DNA of 20,393 bases from Bacillota bacterium (GTDB taxonomy: Bacteria; Bacillota_A; Clostridia; Lutisporales; Lutisporaceae). This document shows positions 7,284 through 14,079 of this stretch, in pieces. The notes beneath the pieces were generated by a model. It worked only from the letters and a program-made list of their open reading frames with translations, had not been told where the DNA came from and made no database searches. The stretch is from NCBI GenBank assembly GCA_022706865.1, contig JAKJBT010000024.1:1-20393 (forward strand). Direction: 5' to 3'. A program made the translations under genes and the position numbers. The stretch's first letter is position 1. Each line of letters starts with the position of its first letter.

Positions 7284-7553
7284 TTACTGGCGAAACCTGC
7301 CGGGGGATTGAGCAATTTCCTGCTTCATTTGCTCTATGATTCTCCTTACCATTTCACCGCCTACTTTGCCGCATTGTTTTGCTGACAGATTACCTTTATA
7401 TTCGCTGTTAAAATCTATTCCAAACTCTGAGGCGATGGACTTTTTCAAAGTATCCATTGCTACCTCGGCTTCAGGTACGAGAATCTTTGAGCTTCGCCTG
7501 CCGGTTCTTTTTCCTGAAATAGTCTTATATGCTGTTTCAGTATTTCTTGCCAT
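7284..7553 (-). CDS. Alpha/beta-type small acid-soluble spore protein
   Basis: An 89-residue spore DNA-binding protein. ATG 7553 follows an AAAGGCGGTG Shine-Dalgarno; a GTG three codons upstream (7562) overlaps that site and is less likely. The diagnostic core is present: ALDxLK-like VAMDTLKKSIASEFGIDF (about 32-50), whose SIASEFGI resembles the GPR protease recognition site, and GNLSAKQCGKVGGEMVRRII (55-74). Compared with the usual 60-72 residues it has about 20 extra N-terminal residues, rich in Lys, Arg, Ser and Thr. It should coat and protect forespore DNA and be degraded by GPR at germination. Expression would be forespore-specific (sigma-G in the family), but I could not place a convincing promoter. 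Confidence 0.92.
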   Translation of the reverse strand: MARNTETAYKTISGKRTGRRSSKILVPEAEVAMDTLKKSIASEFGIDFNSEYKGNLSAKQCGKVGGEMVRRIIEQMKQEIAQSPGRFRQ

Positions 7554-7756
7554 CAAAAACACCGCCTTTCATAGTATATGTTTTGAACAAAACACTTTCC
7601 CTTATTCATATGTCGTGGGAAGTACATTAATTTAACACAAAATCATAGCCTATCTGATTTTGCAATTATAAATATTTTTCGCGACATTTATAGTATTCTA
7701 TGGATTCTGCTTTTGCATGAGTTGAAAATATAGGATGAAGAAAGAAAAAATGAAAG

Positions 7757-8680
7757 CTAAAGTATGAAATTAGTAAGCATGTATACAGTGAATGGCAGTG
7801 TAAGAATGCTTAACAGCGTGGTTATAAAAACACCAACTGAAGCAAATAATGGTTCTGTGTCAAATTGTGCGGCAAAAATTGCATTTGTTGCACCTGACGG
7901 CATGGCAGCCATTAATGTGCATATCGATATCACCATGGTGTTAAAGCCCATAAACCTTAGAATATAGGCAGTTGCCAGAGGAATTATAATAAGCCTGATT
8001 GCCGCCACCAGATAGATTCTTTTGTCTGAAACAAGCTTTGAAGTATCTATTTCCGCAATTAGCGCTCCTATTAGAAGCATTGAGAGGGGTGTGGTCATTT
8101 TTCCAATCAGATCAAATGCTGTCTGAAGGGAATATGGCAGACTTATACGGAATGCAAACATTAAAATAGCAATTAAAGTTGATATTGAACCAACATTAAG
8201 GAGCTTTTTCAGGTCGATTTTTTCCTGTTTGTTAAACAATAGTATTCCATAGGTCCACAGAAAGGCAGTAAATACCAGGTTTGAGGCTGTGGCATAAAAG
8301 ACTCCGGTTTCCGCAAAAAATGCTCTGACAACGGGATATCCCATAAATCCTACATTTCCAAAAACTATAAGGGAAATAAAAACAGCGGATGTTTTCTGAT
8401 CAAAGCGCAGCCCTTTTACTGTCAGCATGCACATTAGTATAGTCAGTATATAAGCAATCGATGTGATTGTAAGAATACTGATCAGATTAGGCAGCACTTC
8501 GGCAGTTCTTGCAATATTGGTTGATGAGAGTATTAGCGAAGGTAGTGCAATCTGCATCAGGAGCACTGAAATTGAGTTTTGTATGCCTTCATCGATAATT
8601 CTTGATTTTTTTGCAATTGTTCCAATAAACATTATAATAAATAAAACCAGTATTTGATTGATAGCCGTATTAAAATCCAT
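7757..8680 (-). CDS. AEC-family (auxin efflux carrier-like) transporter
   Basis: A 307-residue integral membrane protein with about ten hydrophobic segments arranged as two five-segment halves. Family markers are FGNVGFMGYPV in the first half and MPSGATNAIFAAQFD in the second. Starts at ATG 8680 behind GAGGTTTAT. Bacterial members of the AEC family are proposed to move malate, malonate or other carboxylates; the auxin name comes from plant homologues, and the substrate cannot be read from sequence. It is monocistronic: the SASP gene downstream is about 200 bp away and has its own ribosome site. Confidence 0.9.
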   Translation of the reverse strand: MDFNTAINQILVLFIIMFIGTIAKKSRIIDEGIQNSISVLLMQIALPSLILSSTNIARTAEVLPNLISILTITSIAYILTILMCMLTVKGLRFDQKTSAVFISLIVFGNVGFMGYPVVRAFFAETGVFYATASNLVFTAFLWTYGILLFNKQEKIDLKKLLNVGSISTLIAILMFAFRISLPYSLQTAFDLIGKMTTPLSMLLIGALIAEIDTSKLVSDKRIYLVAAIRLIIIPLATAYILRFMGFNTMVISICTLMAAMPSGATNAIFAAQFDTEPLFASVGVFITTLLSILTLPFTVYMLTNFIL

Positions 8681-8694
8681 ATAAACCTCAATAT

Positions 8695-8716
8695 AAAAGC
8701 AGACAGTCCTGCTTTT
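8695..8716. other. Short perfect hairpin in the AEC leader
   Basis: AAAAGCAG (8695-8702) and CTGCTTTT (8709-8716) form an 8-bp stem around a 6-nt loop, 15 bp upstream of the AEC start codon. It could be a leader stem or a weak terminator read from either side. Confidence 0.4.
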
Positions 8717-8840
8717 GTGATAATAATCTATTTTACTATATATATTATGTAATAAAGTTGCATTATAAAAATAAATATATCATAGATTTAAATATATGTA
8801 CAATAACGGAAATAGAGGTGCAAGGGAGTGAGAGGGTAAT

Positions 8841-9185
8841 ATGGTTGATAATGACAGGGATGATTGTTTCCTAAAGGAAATTGTGGTCTTAAATGAAATT
8901 CTCACACCTCTTGTAAGCTCTTACAGGTTGTCTGTCGGGGCTGCTGAAGAGTTTAACAGGATAGCCCTGGCGCACCGCAAGGATGTTGAGGATGCCATAG
9001 ACAGGGCGGATGATCTTGGCCATTTAGTTGATGATGTGAGGAGAAAGCTTAAGAAGTGTATGAAAATATATTTCTCGGAACTGGATTATAAGCTGGAGCA
9101 TATGGAGGAGATCCGGGAGAAGGCTGCAATGCGCGAGAAGCTTAATTCAAAGCTTAATAAGCTGTCTGAAGAAAAAAATAAGTAG
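8841..9185 (+). CDS. Uncharacterised small helical protein
   Basis: A 114-residue soluble, highly charged protein that I do not recognise. The sequence is almost entirely predicted helix, with heptad-like hydrophobic spacing at about 45-110 and a Lys/Glu-rich C-terminus, so a coiled coil or helical bundle is likely. There are no transmembrane segments and no metal motif. ATG 8841 follows a GAGAGGG ribosome site. It stands alone between a divergently read AEC gene and the convergent alaX-like gene, whose stop is only 34 bp away. Coding likelihood rests on the ribosome site, length and amino-acid composition. Confidence 0.7.
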   Translation: MVDNDRDDCFLKEIVVLNEILTPLVSSYRLSVGAAEEFNRIALAHRKDVEDAIDRADDLGHLVDDVRRKLKKCMKIYFSELDYKLEHMEEIREKAAMREKLNSKLNKLSEEKNK

Positions 9186-9219
9186 GATGCTGATGATGAT
9201 GCAGCAGACAGCTTTTGTG

Positions 9220-10413
9220 CTATTTAGAGATAATCAGATTTCTTGCATTATTCATAAATTCCTCCAGCCCCTCTGCCTTGCTGCCACCGCCTTGGGCTGT
9301 TTTCGAATTTCCGCCGCCTTTCCCGTCAATTATGGGAAGAACTGCTTTAAAAAGTGTATTCATATCCATATTCACGTCCTCGGAACGGCTGAATATGACT
9401 TGTGCATTTTCATTTTTGCATGCCAGAAGGGCAACAGTACCCGGTGCCTTTGTCAGATACTGTGCAAGAAGCTTTACATCATTAATACTTCTGTTATCGA
9501 AGACTTTGCTAATCAACCTGATACCTGATACCACCGGACATTCCCTGATAATATTTTCAGCTTCGACTCTCATCAGCTCCTGGGTGGAAGCAGAAAGCTG
9601 CTTTTCCGTATTCCTTAGGTCTAACAGCAGTTTGTCAATGGCTTCAATAATTTCTGAATCCCTGACCGACAGTTTTTCGCTAAGAGTCCGGATGATTGAA
9701 TTATACATTCCATAGTCCTTCAATGCTCTGTTGCCGCATACAAACGTAAATCTGATGCCTCCCTTGCATTTTTCCCAGCTTTTTATCTTTATCATTCCCA
9801 CTTCGCCGGTTGTCCTCACATGGGTCCCGCCGCAAGGAGAGTAGTCGATTTCTTTGACTTCAACTATTCTGATATTCTCGGTAACCTTCGGCATTTTTCT
9901 TAAAGGCAGGCTGTTAAGCTCTTCGCCGTTTACCACTCTTGTAATTACAGGAAGGTTGTAGTAGATAATATCATTTGCCATATTCTCAATGCGCTCAGCA
10001 TCATCAATGCTGAAGCTGTCGATGTTGATTTCTATACTTACTATATCCTTTCCCATATGGAAGCTGTCGGTGCTTCCGTTTAAAAGCTTTTCAAAGCATG
10101 CCGACAATATATGCTGACCGGTATGCTGCTGCATGAAGTCAAAGCGTCTTGCCCAATTGACAGAGCCTTTTACTTCTGCTGACAGGAGCTTATTATCAAC
10201 AATATGGAGCAGCTTTCCGTCCTTTTCAATTACTTCCGATACCTTTTCATCATTCAGATATCCCGTGTCCCAGGGCTGCCCGCCTCCAACCGGATAAAAC
10301 GCGGTCCGGTCCAGTACAATTCCGTATTTGTCTCCATAGGGCAGTGTTTCAATAACTTCTGCCCGGAACTCCGTAAGATAGGGGTCGTCATTATATAATC
10401 GTTCAGTTCTCAT
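9220..10413 (-). CDS. Long-form alanyl-tRNA editing protein (AlaX-L) with DHHA1 domain
   Basis: A 397-residue freestanding editing hydrolase related to the editing half of AlaRS. It should deacylate Ser- or Gly-tRNA(Ala) in the cytosol. Residues 1-90 carry the small N-terminal domain (FYPVGGGQPWDTG). The editing site has the zinc ligands H97 and H101 (HTGQH) and C194 and H198 (CGGTH). Residues about 255-300 are a coiled-coil linker. The C-terminal DHHA1-like domain ends with glycine-rich GKGGGNS and AQGGGS motifs. ATG 10413 follows AAAAGGAGG. It is last in a minus-strand gene run but has its own candidate promoter. Confidence 0.93.
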   Translation of the reverse strand: MRTERLYNDDPYLTEFRAEVIETLPYGDKYGIVLDRTAFYPVGGGQPWDTGYLNDEKVSEVIEKDGKLLHIVDNKLLSAEVKGSVNWARRFDFMQQHTGQHILSACFEKLLNGSTDSFHMGKDIVSIEINIDSFSIDDAERIENMANDIIYYNLPVITRVVNGEELNSLPLRKMPKVTENIRIVEVKEIDYSPCGGTHVRTTGEVGMIKIKSWEKCKGGIRFTFVCGNRALKDYGMYNSIIRTLSEKLSVRDSEIIEAIDKLLLDLRNTEKQLSASTQELMRVEAENIIRECPVVSGIRLISKVFDNRSINDVKLLAQYLTKAPGTVALLACKNENAQVIFSRSEDVNMDMNTLFKAVLPIIDGKGGGNSKTAQGGGSKAEGLEEFMNNARNLIISK

Positions 10414-10432
10414 AATTGCCTCCTTTTCTTAA

Positions 10433-10461
10433 AGTTTAGCATTCCCGTAAGTTCAGTTCAA
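10433..10461 (-). promoter_or_regulatory. Candidate sigma-A promoter of the alaX-like gene
   Basis: Minus-strand TTGAAC (10461-10456), 17-bp spacer, TAAACT (10438-10433), about 20 nt before the ATG. If real, the editing gene can be expressed separately from the vWA gene 113 bp upstream. Confidence 0.45.
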
Positions 10462-10526
10462 TAACGCCTTTTGGTTTTTTATCGTATAGGAAAGCATACT
10501 TAATGAGACTGCTTTGAATAACGATC

Positions 10527-11180
10527 TTACCTTCTGCCTCCGCGCTTTCTGAAGTCCTCTTCAATCCTGTCTTTCCAGTCTTTCGATATTTTACGATCAG
10601 CTCGCAGACAGCTTACCGTTTCGCTGATTACTTCATAATTAAGCAAAGTGCCATCACTATCCGCATTATAGTTTACCGCTCTGTCTTGCCCTATTCCAAA
10701 GCGTTCTGCCGTATCAACAGCATCAATGTTTGCGCCAAGGAATATGAACTCCCAGCCGTGTTTGCTCTTTTGGTGTTCAATCATCCGGCGGACCTTTTCA
10801 TAGCTGTACTCCCTGCTGGCATTTTCCATACCGTCGGTGGTTATTACGAACATGACATTTTCAGCCCGCTCATCTTCCGTTGTATGCTTATGTACATTTA
10901 CTATTTTGCTGATGGTTCTTCCTACCGCATCCAACAGCGCAGTAGTGCCTCTCACATAGTACTCTTTTTCTGTTATTGGCTCTATCCCTCTGAGGTTAAT
11001 ACGGTCATGAAGCAATTCATACTTGTCATCAAACAGTACAGTGGTTATTACAGCCTCTCCCTGTTCCTTTTTCTGCTTTTCCAGCATTGCGTTATATCCG
11101 CCGATTGTGTCACCTTCCAGGCCGCTCATTGAGCCGCTTCTGTCAAGAATAAATACCAGTTCAGTCAAGCCCTTTTTCAT
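10527..11180 (-). CDS. von Willebrand factor A domain protein
   Basis: A 217-residue soluble single-domain vWA protein without signal peptide. The MIDAS metal site is complete: D13-R-S15-G-S17, T79/T80 in RGTTALLDA and D116 in VITTDGMENAS, so it should bind Mg2+ or Mn2+ and a partner protein. A WEFIFLGANIDA segment near 145-156 is typical of YegL/TerY-like bacterial vWA proteins. An in-frame TTG 15 nt upstream lies within the GGAGG ribosome site, so ATG 11180 is the start. It follows the macro-domain gene by 82 bp on the same strand, and its Shine-Dalgarno sits in an 11-bp hairpin. Partner and pathway are unknown. Confidence 0.9.
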   Translation of the reverse strand: MKKGLTELVFILDRSGSMSGLEGDTIGGYNAMLEKQKKEQGEAVITTVLFDDKYELLHDRINLRGIEPITEKEYYVRGTTALLDAVGRTISKIVNVHKHTTEDERAENVMFVITTDGMENASREYSYEKVRRMIEHQKSKHGWEFIFLGANIDAVDTAERFGIGQDRAVNYNADSDGTLLNYEVISETVSCLRADRKISKDWKDRIEEDFRKRGGRR

Positions 11181-11188
11181 AATAATAT

Positions 11189-11214
11189 CCTCCAATCATT
11201 TTTATGATTAAAGG
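11189..11214 (-). promoter_or_regulatory. Hairpin sequestering the vWA ribosome site
   Basis: On the minus strand an 11-bp stem with two G-U pairs closes an AAAA tetraloop. Its 3' arm contains the whole GGAGG Shine-Dalgarno (11193-11189), and the ATG lies 8 nt further on. Translation should be low unless the stem is opened by heat, a ribosome, a protein or another RNA. Confidence 0.6.
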
Positions 11215-11262
11215 ATATCATTCCATATCTATGGATAGGTCGCATGGCAAGCGACAAATTTA

Positions 11263-12276
11263 CTATACCCCCAGCATGCTTTGATCAAATGCAAACAATG
11301 CTTCATTTATTTCAAAAATATTATAGTTTTCTTCTTCTATAAAATACTGAATGATTATATCAAATTTGCTGCTGTTGGAAAGTGCATAACCGGATCTAAG
11401 CAGTAAGTCTTTGGTTTCATCGAGGTTTAGTTTCAGGGCAATGGCAAAAGCAATTGCAGTAGGCTTGCCTGGCTTATAATTTATATCGTTTCTTATTTTG
11501 GAAAACAGCTTCCGGTCAATATTGGCCTTTTTGTAGGTTTCCGCATCTGTCATGCCTTTTTCATCGATTAGACGCAGTAACATCTGCGAGAACGTTTCAT
11601 CCATATTTTTTACTACTTCATCAAGGCTGCGTTTATGTTTTTTTGCCGGAGCAGGTTCTTCCGCAAAAATATGTCCGGTTGCTTCCGAATAAATATTTCT
11701 TACTTGGTATGCTTCCTCATATATGTCTCTGCGGTTAAAGGGTTGTTCTTCTATGTACTTATCATCAATGTATTGCGTAATGGATGAAAACAGCTTCTCA
11801 GACAGCATAAATGCCGCCTTATCATAGACAACAATATATACTGTCATTTCATTGCTTAAGAGGAATTCTCCTATAACCGATATGGCTGTTTTGAATGCCT
11901 TATCTTTGGGATACCCATAGGCACCCGACGATATCAGCGGAAAGGCAATACTTTCAAGATTATACTCTTTTGCCAATGCCAAGGAATTTCTATAACAATC
12001 TGCAAGCAGTTTTTCCTCATTGGCATTACCCCCGCGCCAAACCGGGCCGACTGTGTGGATTACATACTTTGCAGGCAGTCTGTACCCTTTTGTGATTTTA
12101 GCCTGTCCTGTTTTACAGCCTCCGAGGGTGCGGCATTCCTCAAGCAGTTCCGGTCCCGCGGCCCGATGGATTGCCCCGTCAACCCCTCCTCCTCCCAGTA
12201 AGGATGCGTTGGCTGCGTTAACGATTGCATCTGCATGAACTTTTGTTATGTCATTACGGATTATTTCCAGTGGCAT
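11263..12276 (-). CDS. Macro-domain (MacroD-type) protein with C-terminal helical extension
   Basis: A 337-residue protein. Residues 1-170 are a MacroD/YmdB-type macro domain with [13 protein letters not shown]33 in GVDGAIH and the SSGAYGYP loop (116-123). Family members hydrolyse O-acetyl-ADP-ribose or remove ADP-ribose from acidic residues. Residues about 225-337 form a second, all-helical domain with an [20 protein letters not shown] and [14 protein letters not shown] pattern that looks like a Cro/XRE-type helix-turn-helix, so DNA, RNA or protein binding is possible. Residues 171-224 are a charged linker. It follows the sirtuin gene by 25 bp with an AAGGGGG ribosome site, so the two are very likely one transcript. 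Confidence 0.9.
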   Translation of the reverse strand: MPLEIIRNDITKVHADAIVNAANASLLGGGGVDGAIHRAAGPELLEECRTLGGCKTGQAKITKGYRLPAKYVIHTVGPVWRGGNANEEKLLADCYRNSLALAKEYNLESIAFPLISSGAYGYPKDKAFKTAISVIGEFLLSNEMTVYIVVYDKAAFMLSEKLFSSITQYIDDKYIEEQPFNRRDIYEEAYQVRNIYSEATGHIFAEEPAPAKKHKRSLDEVVKNMDETFSQMLLRLIDEKGMTDAETYKKANIDRKLFSKIRNDINYKPGKPTAIAFAIALKLNLDETKDLLLRSGYALSNSSKFDIIIQYFIEEENYNIFEINEALFAFDQSMLGV

Positions 12277-12301
12277 AAGCTCGCCCCCTTGATTATATAA
12301 A

Positions 12302-13021
12302 TTAATCCAAAAGCATTTCTGCTTTTGTCAATACATCTCTTGCACTTCCTTCTATCACTATGTCAAATTGACTGCAATTGCTGCCTGTATCTAAGTTGAT
12401 ATAAGCCTTTTTCCCTTTGCATAATTCCGGCAGTTGGTTTACCGGATATACTTGAAGACTTGTTCCTATGACAACTACAAGATCCGCTTTACTGATTGCA
12501 CTTGTTGCATTATCCAGTGCTTCATACGGAAGGGATTCTCCGAAGAGCACAACATTCGGCCTGAGTTTCCCTTTGCATTTTGCACACGGCTTCTTTTCCA
12601 AAAAGTCCTTTAATTCTGCTGCATTGTTGCAGTCCTCGCATCTGATGGTCCTGATATTTCCATGCAATTCATATACGTTGCGGCTTCCCGCCTCCTGATG
12701 AAACCGGTCAACATTTTGTGTTGCAATGCAATGTACCAGGCCCCTGTTCTCCCATTCAGCCAATACTTTATGACCTTCATGGGGCTTACAGCCTTCAAGT
12801 GTGTTTATCCTCATGATATAGAAGTCTCTGAACAGCTCATATTGGTTTTCCAATGCATATCTTGAAGCAACGGTTGCAGGATCAATATTTCTCCACCACC
12901 CGCCTGCCGAACGGAAGTCCGGGATGCCGCTCTCGGTTGACATGCCGGCTCCGGTCAAAACCACAGTGTATTTTGACTGCTTCATCCATGATACCAGCTG
13001 GCTTAATTTATTGCTATCCAT
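12302..13021 (-). CDS. SIR2-family NAD-dependent protein deacylase
   Basis: A 239-residue sirtuin. The NAD-binding motifs [15 protein letters not shown] (24-38) and TQNVDRFH (101-108) are intact, the catalytic base is H120 in ELHG, and C128/C131 with C146/C149 form the zinc ribbon. It should remove acetyl or other acyl groups from protein lysines, releasing nicotinamide and O-acyl-ADP-ribose. The canonical motifs do not suggest the SirTM ADP-ribosyl-transferase class. The in-frame GTG at 13042 lies upstream of the AAAGGAGGG ribosome site, so ATG 13021 is the start. It is the first gene of a run that continues into the macro-domain gene. Confidence 0.95.
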   Translation of the reverse strand: MDSNKLSQLVSWMKQSKYTVVLTGAGMSTESGIPDFRSAGGWWRNIDPATVASRYALENQYELFRDFYIMRINTLEGCKPHEGHKVLAEWENRGLVHCIATQNVDRFHQEAGSRNVYELHGNIRTIRCEDCNNAAELKDFLEKKPCAKCKGKLRPNVVLFGESLPYEALDNATSAISKADLVVVIGTSLQVYPVNQLPELCKGKKAYINLDTGSNCSQFDIVIEGSARDVLTKAEMLLD

Positions 13022-13088
13022 AGGAAAGCCCTCCTTTATCACTTATCCGGCTTTGGAATTATTACACCATGCATTATCCTGTACTTCA

Positions 13089-13116
13089 ATTATATATGCT
13101 TTTTAAATAAAGTAAA
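13089..13116 (-). promoter_or_regulatory. Candidate sigma-A promoter of the sirtuin operon
   Basis: Minus-strand TTTACT (13116-13111), 16-bp spacer and a perfect TATAAT (13094-13089). A weaker pair TTGAAG / TGTAAT lies just downstream, between about 13088 and 13060. Confidence 0.5.
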
Positions 13117-13118
13117 AC

Positions 13119-13161
13119 CAAAAAACCTGCAAAGCCCAAAGCATTGCAGATCGCTTTTTTT
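13119..13161. terminator. Terminator-like hairpin between divergent genes
   Basis: CTGCAA (13127-13132) and TTGCAG (13144-13149) pair, with an inner GC/GC step after an A-A mismatch. T-runs follow on both strands (13155-13161 on plus, 13125-13119 on minus). It sits between divergent start codons, where no annotated transcript ends. Confidence 0.5.
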
Positions 13162-13224
13162 GTGGGACAAGAGTGGCGCCTGTTGGTACAAATCATATTA
13201 TGTAGTGAAAGGAGTGGTGAGTAT

Positions 13225-13491
13225 ATGAACATTAGCGAAACATTAGTGGTACCGATTATAGTTTCATTAACACAGCTTGCCAAAGAGCTTGGGCTGCCCA
13301 AAAAGTTCTGTGCTCTGGCAGCTGTCGTTATCGGAGTTATTATAGGTGTTTTTTTTCTTGAGCCCCAATGCATAAAAACAGGGGTTTTCAAGGGAATAGT
13401 ATATGGGCTTTCTGCATCAGGGCTTTATTCCGGCACAAAAAATACCATAGAACAGGTAAACGGCAAAAATGTAAAGAAAAAGAAAAAATAG
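13225..13491 (+). CDS. Small holin-like membrane protein
   Basis: An 88-residue membrane protein. Hydrophobic segments lie at about 7-22 and 28-46, a weaker one at 53-70, and the C-terminus ends in a Lys run (84-88). Size, topology and charged tail resemble small phage-type holins, but no phage genes surround it and the assignment to a named family is tentative. ATG 13225 follows GGAGTGGTGAG; an upstream in-frame ATG at 13144 overlaps a terminator-like hairpin and is rejected. A second holin-like gene follows 67 bp downstream. Confidence 0.65.
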   Translation: MNISETLVVPIIVSLTQLAKELGLPKKFCALAAVVIGVIIGVFFLEPQCIKTGVFKGIVYGLSASGLYSGTKNTIEQVNGKNVKKKKK

Positions 13492-13525
13492 AGAATTCAA
13501 ATTACAGAAGTATATATTTATCTTT

Positions 13526-13546
13526 CTGAGGTTAAATTAAACTCAG
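13526..13546 (+). repeat. Near-perfect 21-nt palindrome before the second holin-like gene
   Basis: CTGAG (13526-13530) pairs with CTCAG (13542-13546), with one G-A mismatch and A/T pairs inside. The right arm overlaps the start of CAGGAGG, the ribosome site of the next gene. It may be an operator or an RNA stem. Confidence 0.4.
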
Positions 13547-13558
13547 GAGGTGAATTGC

Positions 13559-13942
13559 ATGGGAAATACCACACCTAAGAATGATCAGCAGAGAAGGTCG
13601 ACTGGTACCGGAGTAATTGGTTTCATTGTCAGATTCGTAGTAGCTGCAATTGTACTTATGGTTACAGCTTATTTTGTTCCCGGCTTCAAGATGATAGGAG
13701 GCTTCAGTACGGCACTTATTGCTGCTCTGGTAATAGCGGCAGCTGATTTTCTGATCGAAAAGCTTTTCAAATTTGATGCATCTCCTTTGGGAAGAGGCAT
13801 CTCAGGCTTCCTGGTTTCGGCAGCGGTAATATATTTTACTCAATACCTGGTGCAGGGAATGGAAGTAAGTTTATTGGGGGCAGTAATAGGAGCATTGGTA
13901 ATCGGCCTTGTTGATACAGTGCTGCCCACCAGATTTATGTAG
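13559..13942 (+). CDS. Phage_holin_4_2 (YvlD-like) family membrane protein
   Basis: A 127-residue protein with a polar N-terminus (1-20) and four hydrophobic helices at about 22-42, 48-66, 82-100 and 105-121. This matches the four-TM YvlD-like 'phage holin' family that is chromosomal in many Firmicutes; those proteins are not proven holins. ATG 13559 follows AGGAGG by 8 nt, and the in-frame GTG at 13550 lies in that site. It is followed at once by a terminator, so the two holin-like genes probably form one short transcription unit. Confidence 0.82.
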   Translation: MGNTTPKNDQQRRSTGTGVIGFIVRFVVAAIVLMVTAYFVPGFKMIGGFSTALIAALVIAAADFLIEKLFKFDASPLGRGISGFLVSAAVIYFTQYLVQGMEVSLLGAVIGALVIGLVDTVLPTRFM

Positions 13943-13950
13943 TATTGCAA

Positions 13951-13980
13951 ATAGCTGCTTATGGCAGCTATTTTATTTTT
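13951..13980 (+). terminator. Rho-independent terminator
   Basis: ATAGCTGC (13951-13958) pairs perfectly with GCAGCTAT (13964-13971) and is followed by a T-rich tract. It ends the holin-like unit and isolates comEC. Confidence 0.85.
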
Positions 13981-14013
13981 ATTGTATTGAATAGTGAAAA
14001 ATGTAATCCCGCA

Positions 14014-14063
14014 GAAGGATATTCAAAATTTTGGTAGAAATTATACAAATCTACAAAATTTTG
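14014..14063 (+). promoter_or_regulatory. Possible sigma-H-like promoter and CAAAATTTTG repeat before comEC
   Basis: GAAGGATAT (14014-14022) fits the sigma-H -35 pattern RnAGGAwww, and GTAGAAATT (14034-14042), 11 bp on, differs from RnnGAATww at one base. The 10-bp palindrome CAAAATTTTG occurs twice (14024-14033 and 14054-14063) in an inverted arrangement with GTAGA/TCTAC. All of this is inference by eye. Confidence 0.25.
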
Positions 14064-14079
14064 TAATGGGCGTGGGGTT

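Noticed and set aside
7554..7640. Sigma-G promoter of the SASP gene
   Set aside because: TATACTA-like and TGAATA-like boxes exist, but their spacing is about 24 bp instead of 17-18 and the -10 lies too close to the ribosome site.
9186..9219. Terminator between the 114-residue gene and the alaX-like gene
   Set aside because: Only a 5-bp TGCTG/CAGCA stem with a short T-run some distance away; too weak to call.
9215..9715. 166-codon plus-strand frame across the alaX-like gene
   Set aside because: The minus-strand frame has zinc-site motifs and a good start; this one is its antisense shadow.
10686..11132. 148-codon plus-strand frame across the vWA gene
   Set aside because: It overlaps a complete MIDAS-containing vWA protein and has no ribosome site.
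12302..13021. SirTM-type ADP-ribosylating sirtuin of the lipoate-linked operon
   Set aside because: The catalytic motifs are those of canonical deacylases, and neither GcvH-L nor lipoate ligase genes are near.
13225..13942. Prophage remnant
   Set aside because: No integrase, terminase, capsid, tail or lysin genes; neighbours are core chromosomal genes.
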